From assembly GCF_025028335.1 (NCBI RefSeq), contig NZ_JAFEUW010000001.1, positions 1,984,001 to 2,048,000 of the forward strand: a DNA stretch of 64,000 nucleotides, in the 5' to 3' direction. The notes beneath the pieces were generated by a model, which searched no databases, had not been told where the DNA came from, and saw nothing but the letters and a program-made list of their open reading frames with translations. Below, in pieces: positions 50,288 to 57,269 of this stretch. The stretch is from Brachybacterium sillae. GTDB lineage: Bacteria > Actinomycetota > Actinomycetes > Actinomycetales > Dermabacteraceae. Numbering within the stretch: the first letter of the stretch is position 1; each line of letters opens with the position of its first letter. The translations under genes were made by a program, and so were the position numbers.

Positions 50288-51732
50288 GCACCGCCTGGGA
50301 CCGCGACGTGCTGGCCCTGCTCATGGCCTCCTTCACCGGCACGGAGGTGCCCGCCTGGCTGCACGAACCGGTGCAGCAGGGCCTCGGCGCGGTGATCCTC
50401 TTCGGCTACAACACCCCCGATACCGCCACCGCCGGGCGCCTCGCCCGACAGCTGCACGGGCTCGCCGACGAGATTGTCGTCGCGATCGACGAGGAGGGCG
50501 GGGATGTCACCCGGCTGCAGGCCGGCACCGGCTCCTCCCTGCCGACGGCGTGGGCCTTCGGACGGATCGACGACGAGCAGCTCACCCGCAGTGCCGGTCG
50601 CGCCCTGGGCAGGGTGCTCGCCGCCTGCGACATCGACCTGGATCTTGCGCCGGTGCTGGATGTCTCCACCGATCCCGCGAACCCGGTGATCGGCACCCGC
50701 GCCTACGGCGATGATCCGCAGCGGGTGGCCCGCCATGCGTCCGCCGCGGCCGAGGGACTGCGAGACGCCGGAGTCGGCACCTGCGGGAAGCACTTCCCCG
50801 GGCACGGCGCCACTGCCGTCGACTCCCACACCGGGCTGCCGGTGATCGACCTGCCCCGCGAACAGGTCGAGCGGGCGCACCTGGCGCCATGGCGCGTGGC
50901 GCCCGCCCCCGATGCGGTGATGACCGCCCACGTCCTGGTCCCGGCCCTGGGGGAGGGGCCCGCCAGTATCAGCACCTGGTCCCGGCCGCTGCTGGAAGGG
51001 ATCACGGACGGCACCGATCCCTTCGTGATCACCGACGCCCTCGACATGGCCGCCGTCTCCCGCGACCCCGGCTACCGGGAGGCGGTCGTGCGGGCCGTGG
51101 AGGCCGGTGCCGACCTGCTGTGCCTGGGCACCTCCCTGCGCCGCGACGACGAGCAGATGCTGCGGGAGGCCCACGACGCCCTCACCGGTGCCGTGGCGGA
51201 CGGGCGCCTCCCCCGCGCGGAGCTCACCCGCCGAGCCGCCCGGACCCGCCACCGCCTGGCCGCCCTGCGCGCCCGCCGCCGCACCACCCCCGCCCCGCCG
51301 CTCGACGAGGCCCTCACCGCGCTCCATCAGCTGGGGGCCGAGGCCGCCCGCCGCGCCGTGACGCTCCCCGCGGTGCTCCGGGGCCCGGCCTCGCGCCGCA
51401 CCGGGGAGGACGCCTCGGTGGCGGTGATCGACGTGCGGCGTCGCCCCGACCACGCCTCCGGGGCGCGCGCCCCCCAACTCGAGGAGGCCCTGCGGGAGGC
51501 CGGGCGTCGGATCGTCGGCCCCGCCGATGCCGACCTGGTGCTGGTGCTCACGCGCCTGCCGCGCAGCGACGCCGAGGAACGGGCCGCCCTGGACCGCACC
51601 CTGGAGCGGCATCCGGCGGCGATCATCGTCCACACCGGGGTGCCCGCCGCCGCACCGGAGCACGACCGCGTGATCCTCAGCTTCGGTGCCGGGCGCGCGA
51701 TGATGCGCGCCGCCGTGACGGGCCTCGGCTGA
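50284..51732 (+). CDS. nagZ: Beta-N-acetylglucosaminidase, glycoside hydrolase family 3
   Basis: 482 residues. It carries the NagZ hallmark loop K169-H-F-P-G-H-G followed by D180 and H182 (the catalytic His/Asp dyad specific to GH3 N-acetylhexosaminidases), and the nucleophile in ITDALDMAAV (Asp251). There is no signal peptide, so it acts in the cytoplasm on imported disaccharide or muropeptide. A C-terminal region of about 130 residues resembles the accessory domain of longer actinobacterial and Bacillus NagZ. Co-translated with the permease and followed by murQ, it should release GlcNAc and MurNAc. Confidence 0.92.
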   Translation: MSTAWDRDVLALLMASFTGTEVPAWLHEPVQQGLGAVILFGYNTPDTATAGRLARQLHGLADEIVVAIDEEGGDVTRLQAGTGSSLPTAWAFGRIDDEQLTRSAGRALGRVLAACDIDLDLAPVLDVSTDPANPVIGTRAYGDDPQRVARHASAAAEGLRDAGVGTCGKHFPGHGATAVDSHTGLPVIDLPREQVERAHLAPWRVAPAPDAVMTAHVLVPALGEGPASISTWSRPLLEGITDGTDPFVITDALDMAAVSRDPGYREAVVRAVEAGADLLCLGTSLRRDDEQMLREAHDALTGAVADGRLPRAELTRRAARTRHRLAALRARRRTTPAPPLDEALTALHQLGAEAARRAVTLPAVLRGPASRRTGEDASVAVIDVRRRPDHASGARAPQLEEALREAGRRIVGPADADLVLVLTRLPRSDAEERAALDRTLERHPAAIIVHTGVPAAAPEHDRVILSFGAGRAMMRAAVTGLG

Positions 51733-51832
51733 GCGGGAACGGTGTCACCCCCGCCGCTGCCGGCCCCGGGCCGACGCGGTGCCGCGGGGGAGTCCCGCCG
51801 TCGTCCCGATCGTCGAGAACCCTGGAGGTCCT

Positions 51833-52816
51833 GTGACCACGTCATCCGATTCCCGGACTGCCCCCGCTCCCGCCGGGGAGACCTGGCGGGACCTGGTGCG
51901 CCTGGACTCGCCCACGGAGGAGCGCAACCCCCGCACCCGGGATCTCGACACCCTCGGGGAGGAGGAGCTGGTGGCGCGGATCCTCGCCGAGGACGCCACC
52001 GTCGTCGCCGCTGTGCAGGCGCAGTCCGGGGCACTGGCCGCACTCGCCGCCCGCTGCGTCGAGACCATCGATGGCGGCGGCACCGTCCACTACGTCGGGG
52101 CGGGGACCTCCGGCCGGCTCGGGGTGCTCGACGCCGTGGAACTGGTGCCCACCTACAACGCCACCGAGGACATGGTCACCGCGCACCTCGCCGGCGGACC
52201 GGAGGCCATGATGCGCGCCGTCGAAGGAGCCGAGGACGACCCCGAGGGCGGCGCCCGCGTGGTCCGGCAGCAGTGCACCGCCGCCGACCTCGTCATCGGC
52301 CTCGCCGCCAGCGGCCGCACCCCGTTCGTGCGCGGAGCCCTGCAGCAGGCCCGAGACCTGGGGGCCGGAACTGCACTGATCGCCGCCAACCCGCGGGCGC
52401 CGCTCGCCGAGATCGCCGACATCGCCGTGCTGCTGGACGTCGGCCCGGAGGTCGTCACCGGATCCACCCGGATGAAGGCCGCGACGGCCCAGAAGATCGC
52501 CCTGAACACGCTGTCCACCGCGACGATGGTGCGGCTCGGCACCACCTACGAGAACCTTATGATCGACGTGCGGCCGACGAACGAGAAGCTCGTCGCCCGC
52601 ACCGTGCGGATGCTGGTGCAGGCCACGGGGCGCAGCACCGAGGATGCCGCCGCGATGCTGGAGGATGCGGGAGGATCGGTGCGGGTGGCGCTCGTGGCGC
52701 TGCTCGCCGGGGTCGATGCCGCCACCGCCGCACCCGCCGTGGCCCGGCACGCCAAGGACCCCGACCGCATCGGGGATCCCGCCGGGATCCGCACCGCCGT
52801 GGAGGAGTTGAGATGA
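51833..52816 (+). CDS. murQ: N-acetylmuramic acid 6-phosphate etherase
   Basis: 327 residues with a SIS fold. It contains SPTEERNPRTRDLDTL, HYVGAGTSGRLGVLDAVEL, GLAASGRTPFV and GSTRMKAATAQKIALNTLST, the full MurQ signature including the catalytic Glu in DAVELVPT. It cleaves the lactyl ether of MurNAc-6-P to GlcNAc-6-P and lactate. The GTG at 51833 follows GGAGGTCCT; 100 bp separate it from nagZ. Its stop overlaps the murR ATG. Confidence 0.95.
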   Translation: MTTSSDSRTAPAPAGETWRDLVRLDSPTEERNPRTRDLDTLGEEELVARILAEDATVVAAVQAQSGALAALAARCVETIDGGGTVHYVGAGTSGRLGVLDAVELVPTYNATEDMVTAHLAGGPEAMMRAVEGAEDDPEGGARVVRQQCTAADLVIGLAASGRTPFVRGALQQARDLGAGTALIAANPRAPLAEIADIAVLLDVGPEVVTGSTRMKAATAQKIALNTLSTATMVRLGTTYENLMIDVRPTNEKLVARTVRMLVQATGRSTEDAAAMLEDAGGSVRVALVALLAGVDAATAAPAVARHAKDPDRIGDPAGIRTAVEELR

Positions 52817-53688
52817 CCGCCGCCGCTGACGCGCCCGTCACCGTCCGTCTGCGCAGCCTGCGCGACGACCTGCAGCCGGCGCTGCAACGGCTGGCCGATG
52901 TGATCCTCGCCGACCCTCCGACGGCGGCGGGGATGACCATCAGCGAACTGGCGGAATCGGCCGGCTGCTCCGAGGCGACCGTGGTGCGCTTCGCCCATGA
53001 GCTCGGGTACACCGGCTATCGCGACCTCCGGTTCCGCCTCCACGACGACGCGGTCTCCACCCGGGTGCGGGGTGCCGACGGACCCGAGACCGGGGACATC
53101 GACCCCGACGACGATCTCGCCACCGTGGTGGGGAAGATCGCCGCCGCCGACTCCCGAGCCGTGCTCGACACCGCCCGGGCGCTGGATCTGGCGTCCCTCG
53201 AGGTGGTCGCCGAGCACCTGCGCGGCGCCCGCCGGATCGTGGTGGTCGGCGCCGGCGCCTCCGCCCTCGCCGCCGCGGATCTGGGGCAGAAACTCGCCCG
53301 GATCGGCCTGCCCGCCCACATGCACCTGGGCCCCCACGACTCCCTGCCTGCGGTCGCGCTGCTCGGTCCGCAGGACGCGGTGGTGGCACTGTCCCACTCC
53401 GGCCGTACCGAGGAACTGGTCACGGCGCTGCGGATCGCCGGTGACCAGGGGGCCTTCCGTGTCGCGATCACCGGCTCGGCCGGAAGCCCCCTGGCGCGGC
53501 GGGCCGACCAGGTGCTCATCACCTCCGCCCAGGAATCGGCGGTGCGTTCCGGTGCGACCGCCTCTCGCATCGCTCAGCTCACCGCCGTGGACTGCGTGTT
53601 CGTCGCTGTCGCTCAGGGCCTGCCCGACCTCGGCCGGGAGGCGCTGCGACGCACCCGCACCGCGGTGGAGAGCCTGCGCCTTCCGTGA
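52813..53688 (+). CDS. MurR/RpiR-family transcriptional regulator
   Basis: 291 residues. The N-terminal HTH (about 40-65, ISELAESAGCSEATVVRFAH) is followed by a SIS sugar-phosphate-binding domain (about 125-260, VVVGAGASALAAADLGQKLA, ALSHSGRTEELVTAL). RpiR proteins sense phosphosugars. E. coli MurR responds to MurNAc-6-P and sits next to murQ, as here (ATGA overlap). It probably controls this operon and the divergent kinase through the repeat at 47163-47182. Confidence 0.9.
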   Translation: MTAAADAPVTVRLRSLRDDLQPALQRLADVILADPPTAAGMTISELAESAGCSEATVVRFAHELGYTGYRDLRFRLHDDAVSTRVRGADGPETGDIDPDDDLATVVGKIAAADSRAVLDTARALDLASLEVVAEHLRGARRIVVVGAGASALAAADLGQKLARIGLPAHMHLGPHDSLPAVALLGPQDAVVALSHSGRTEELVTALRIAGDQGAFRVAITGSAGSPLARRADQVLITSAQESAVRSGATASRIAQLTAVDCVFVAVAQGLPDLGREALRRTRTAVESLRLP

Positions 53689-53759
53689 TCGCGGGCCGGG
53701 GAGCGTGACCGCCGCCGGTGGTGGCGTTCCGCGAGCAGGGAGATGCCCAGGGCCACCCC

Positions 53760-53765
53760 TACGCT
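53760..53765 (+). promoter_or_regulatory. Candidate -10 box, leaderless HAD gene
   Basis: TACGCT, 8 nt before the ATG at 53774. Confidence 0.45.
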
Positions 53766-53773
53766 GGGGTGAT

Positions 53774-54478
53774 ATGACCGACGCCGCGCCCGCCCCCGCC
53801 CCGTCCCCCCTCGATCACTGGCCGCCCCGCTGGGAGCCCGCCGCCGTCGTCTTCGACTGCGACGGCGTGCTCGTCGACACCGAGGGCCGGTGGGTCGAGG
53901 CCCAGACCGCCTACCTGCGCGAGCACGAGGTCGAACTCCACGACGACGTGCGCCGCCGCATCACCGGCGGCAGCGCCGAGGTGGTCCTCGCGGTCCTCGC
54001 CGAGGCGGTCGGCCGCACCCCCGAACAGGTGGCGCACGACCTGCGCCAGCGCCACGGCACCTCCGTCGACCACGAGCTGGTGCCGCTTCCCGGTGTGGTG
54101 GATCTGATCGCCCTGATCAGCGAGCGCAAACCCGTCGCGGTCGCATCCAACTCACCGCGGGAGCTGCTGGACCTCAAACTGGAGCGTCTCGGGCTCGCCC
54201 CCATGATCGACGCGAGTGTCGCCATCGAGGACGTCGCCCGCCCCAAGCCGGCCCCCGACATGTATGCGCATGCGGCTCAGCTGCTCGGTGCCGCCCCCGC
54301 CGACACCCTCGGCTTCGAGGACTCCGAGACCGGTGCCCGCGCCGCCGTCGACGCGGGGCTGCAGCTGATCGCGGTGCCGTCCATCCCCGGGCAGCATCCC
54401 GCCGCACCCCGCACCCTCGAATCCCTCGCCGACCCGCAGCTCCACGACTGGGTGCGCACCTGGACGGTGACCCGATGA
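53774..54478 (+). CDS. HAD-family phosphatase/phosphomutase-like, copy 1
   Basis: 234 residues. Motif I FDCDGVLVDTE (nucleophile Asp and acid/base Asp), motif II VAVASNSPRE (Ser), motif III Lys in DVARPKPAPDMY and motif IV GFEDSETG are all present. The cap domain is helical (subclass I). Substrate unknown; similar enzymes act on sugar phosphates. Its stop overlaps the start of the second HAD gene (ATGA), and the two proteins are related, so they arose by tandem duplication. Confidence 0.9.
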   Translation: MTDAAPAPAPSPLDHWPPRWEPAAVVFDCDGVLVDTEGRWVEAQTAYLREHEVELHDDVRRRITGGSAEVVLAVLAEAVGRTPEQVAHDLRQRHGTSVDHELVPLPGVVDLIALISERKPVAVASNSPRELLDLKLERLGLAPMIDASVAIEDVARPKPAPDMYAHAAQLLGAAPADTLGFEDSETGARAAVDAGLQLIAVPSIPGQHPAAPRTLESLADPQLHDWVRTWTVTR

Positions 54479-55170
54479 CCGCCCCCGACCGTCGGCCCCA
54501 CCCGGACAACCCATTGCGCCGCGCCTTCGGTGACTGGACCCCCTCCGCCGTCGTCGTCGACTGCGACGGCCTGCTGATGGACACCGAATCGGTGTGGAAC
54601 GGCACCCAGCGCACCATCCTGGAGCGCTACGGCACCACCCTCAGCCCCGAGGATGACGCCGCCATCGTCGGCACCACCGTCGAGGATGCCGCCGCCATCA
54701 TCGCCCGCGCCTCCGGCCGTGACCTGGACCAGGTGCTCCCCGAGCTGAAGAGCCGCTTCGAGGAGGACCTGCGCGCCGACCTCGACCTGCTCCCCGGCGC
54801 CGAGCAGACCGTCCGGGCGATCGCCGCGAAGGTGCCGATCGGCTGCGCCTCCAACTCCTGGCATGAGGCCCTGGTCGACAAGCTGACCCGCACCGGCCTG
54901 ATCGACGCCTTCAGCACCCTGCAGTCCGCCGACACCGTCGAGAACCCGAAACCCGCCGGGGACATGTACGCCGCGGCGGTCGCCGCGCTCGGCGCCACCC
55001 CTGAGCAGGCCCTCGGGGTGGAGGACTCCGCCCTCGGCGGCCGGGCGGTGCTCGCGGCCGGGCTGCGGCTGCTGGCCGTCCCCCCGGTCGATGGCGACGT
55101 GCCCGGTGCCCACGTGCGGCTCTCCTCGCTGGACGACCCCGCCCTGCACGAGTGGATCCGCAGCTGGTGA
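54475..55170 (+). CDS. HAD-family phosphatase/phosphomutase-like, copy 2
   Basis: 231 residues. Motif I VDCDGLLMDTESVW, motif II GCASNSWHE, motif III ENPKPAGDMY and motif IV GVEDSALGG are intact. Domain order and the C-terminal segment (L-x-DP-x-LH-x-W-x-R-x-W) match copy 1, but the cap residues differ, which suggests different substrate specificity. Translationally coupled to copy 1. Confidence 0.9.
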   Translation: MTAPDRRPHPDNPLRRAFGDWTPSAVVVDCDGLLMDTESVWNGTQRTILERYGTTLSPEDDAAIVGTTVEDAAAIIARASGRDLDQVLPELKSRFEEDLRADLDLLPGAEQTVRAIAAKVPIGCASNSWHEALVDKLTRTGLIDAFSTLQSADTVENPKPAGDMYAAAVAALGATPEQALGVEDSALGGRAVLAAGLRLLAVPPVDGDVPGAHVRLSSLDDPALHEWIRSW

Positions 55171-55200
55171 CCCGCCGCACAGGGCGGTGATCGTGATGGA

Positions 55201-57168
55201 ATGGGGCGCATGACCCAGACCCCCTCGCATGACGACGCCCCCCTCGCCCGCCCCGCCGGGTCCGCGGGGGACGGCACCCCCACCGGCAGCGCCACCGGCG
55301 CCCGCGTGCGCGGCAGTGCCCTGCGCGGCCGCGGCTGGCTGAACACCGGCGGCGGGGAGATCACCCTGGAGCAGCTGCGCGGCAAGGTCGTCGTGCTGGA
55401 CTTCTGGACCTTCTGCTGCGTGAACTGCCTGCACGTGCTCGACGAACTGCGGCCCGTGGAGGAGAAGTGGGCGCAGGAGATGGTCGTCATCGGCGTCCAC
55501 TCCCCGAAGTTCGAGTTCGAGAAGGACCCCGACGCGCTCGCCGCGAACGTCGAGCGCTACGAGGTCACGCACCCCGTGCTCGACGACCCCGAGCTGCGCA
55601 CCTGGAGTGAGTACGGCGCCCGCGCCTGGCCCACCCTGGTGGTGCTCGACACCCACGGCCGCATCGCCTCCACCCTCTCCGGGGAAGGGCATGCCGAGAA
55701 CCTCGATGCCCTGATCGGCCGGCTCGTCGCCGAGGGCGAGGCCGACGGCTCCCTCGTCCGCGGCCCGGCCCCGACGGTGCTCGAGGCCCGTACCGAGCAG
55801 CCGCTGCGGTACCCGTCGAAGGTGGTGCGCCTGGACGACGGTCGACTCGTCGTCTCCGACGCCGGTCAGCATCGCCTGGTGGTGTTCGCCGACGACGGTG
55901 TCACCGTCGACGAGGTGATCGGCTCCGGCCGTCGCGGCTACGCGGACGGCGAGGCCGAGGAGGCCGCCTTCGCCGAACCCAACGGCATCGTGGCCCTGCC
56001 GGAGGACGTCGCCGACGCCGCCGGGTACGACCTGCTCGTCGCCGACACGGCCAACCATCGCCTGCGCGGCATCCGCCTGGGGCGCAACCGGCTGCTGCGC
56101 GGCCGCAGCGCCACCACCGTCACCACCGTCGCCGGCAGCGGCACCCAGTGGATGCAGGGCCGCCAGCTGCCCGTCGGCGGCGGTGACCCCCTCACCTTCG
56201 ACCTGTCGACCCCGTGGGACCTCACCTGGTCGTCGGTGCTGAACTCCGTGGTGATCACCATGGCGGGCATCCACCAGATCTGGACCTTCGATCCGCGGCG
56301 CGGTGCCCTCGCGGTGCTCGGCGGCACCACCCAGGAGGGCCTCGTCGACGGCGCCCTCGTCCGCTCCTGGTGGGCGCAGCCCTCCGGCGCCGATGAGTTG
56401 CCCGACGGCCGGATCGTCATCGCCGATTCGGAGACCTCCGCGGTGCGGGTGATCGACCCGCAGACCTTCACCGTCCGCACCCTGGTGGGGGAGGGGCTGT
56501 TCGACTTCGGACATGTCGACGGGCCACTGGAGGGTGCCCGGTTGCAGCATCCGCTCGGGGTGACCGCTCTGCCCGACGGCCGCATCGCCGTCAGCGACAC
56601 CTACAACGGGGCGATCCGTCTGATCGACGAGACCGCCGGGAGTGTCGTCACCGTCGCCACGGACCTCGCCGAACCCTCCGGTGCGGTGGTCGGAGTGCCC
56701 GTCGACGGCATCGGCCAGCTGGTCGTCGTCGAATCCGGCGCCCACCGCCTCACCTGGGTGTCCATCGCCAAGGCCGCCGAGCAGGTGATCGACGAGGGTG
56801 CCCGTCGTTCCGAACGGCCCGTCACCGAGATCGGCCCCGGCCCGCTGCGGGTGCGGGTGACGTTCACCCCGCCGCCCGGTCACAAGCTCGACGACTCCCT
56901 CGGCCCCTCCACCCAGGTGAGCATCAGCACCACCCCCAGGGGGATGCTCCGCAGCGGCGGGGGGACCTCCACCGAGCTGGAGCGGACGATCGAGCTGGAC
57001 CCGGAGCTTACCGAGGGTGTACTGCATGTGAACGCCCGCGCGGCCAGCTGCGACGCCGACCCGTCCGTCGAATTCCCCGCCTGTCACATGCACCAGCAGG
57101 ACTGGGGTGTGCCGTTCCGCGTCGTCGACGGTGGTCCCGACCATCTGGACCTGGCCCTGCTGGGCTGA
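55201..57168 (+). CDS. Thioredoxin-like domain fused to NHL beta-propeller (NHLRC2 type)
   Basis: 655 residues from the ATG at 55201 (an in-frame ATG at 55210 is also possible). Residues about 45-175 are a TlpA/thioredoxin-like domain whose active site reads FWTFCCVNCLH (Cys72, Cys73, Cys76). Residues about 195-520 carry NHL-type propeller blades (GRLVVSDAGQHRLVVF, LLVADTANHRLRGI, GRIAVSDTYNGAIRLID). A C-terminal beta domain follows. It has no signal peptide and is probably cytosolic. The family links redox chemistry to a protein-binding propeller; its role is unclear in bacteria. Confidence 0.88.
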   Translation: MGRMTQTPSHDDAPLARPAGSAGDGTPTGSATGARVRGSALRGRGWLNTGGGEITLEQLRGKVVVLDFWTFCCVNCLHVLDELRPVEEKWAQEMVVIGVHSPKFEFEKDPDALAANVERYEVTHPVLDDPELRTWSEYGARAWPTLVVLDTHGRIASTLSGEGHAENLDALIGRLVAEGEADGSLVRGPAPTVLEARTEQPLRYPSKVVRLDDGRLVVSDAGQHRLVVFADDGVTVDEVIGSGRRGYADGEAEEAAFAEPNGIVALPEDVADAAGYDLLVADTANHRLRGIRLGRNRLLRGRSATTVTTVAGSGTQWMQGRQLPVGGGDPLTFDLSTPWDLTWSSVLNSVVITMAGIHQIWTFDPRRGALAVLGGTTQEGLVDGALVRSWWAQPSGADELPDGRIVIADSETSAVRVIDPQTFTVRTLVGEGLFDFGHVDGPLEGARLQHPLGVTALPDGRIAVSDTYNGAIRLIDETAGSVVTVATDLAEPSGAVVGVPVDGIGQLVVVESGAHRLTWVSIAKAAEQVIDEGARRSERPVTEIGPGPLRVRVTFTPPPGHKLDDSLGPSTQVSISTTPRGMLRSGGGTSTELERTIELDPELTEGVLHVNARAASCDADPSVEFPACHMHQQDWGVPFRVVDGGPDHLDLALLG

Positions 57169-57269
57169 CCGCCGCGGCGACCCGGCCGAATCCGCCGTCT
57201 CTGATGCCGGCTGCCGATCCCTGCTGCTGATCTCCGACCCACCCCGACCTGTTCCAGGGAGCTTCACCC

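Noticed and set aside
54277-57267. A 996-codon open frame on the minus strand
   Set aside because: It is antisense to the HAD and thioredoxin-NHL genes. High GC keeps frames free of stops. The translation is Gly/Val/Asp/His-rich without any domain, and the plus-strand genes carry clear motifs.
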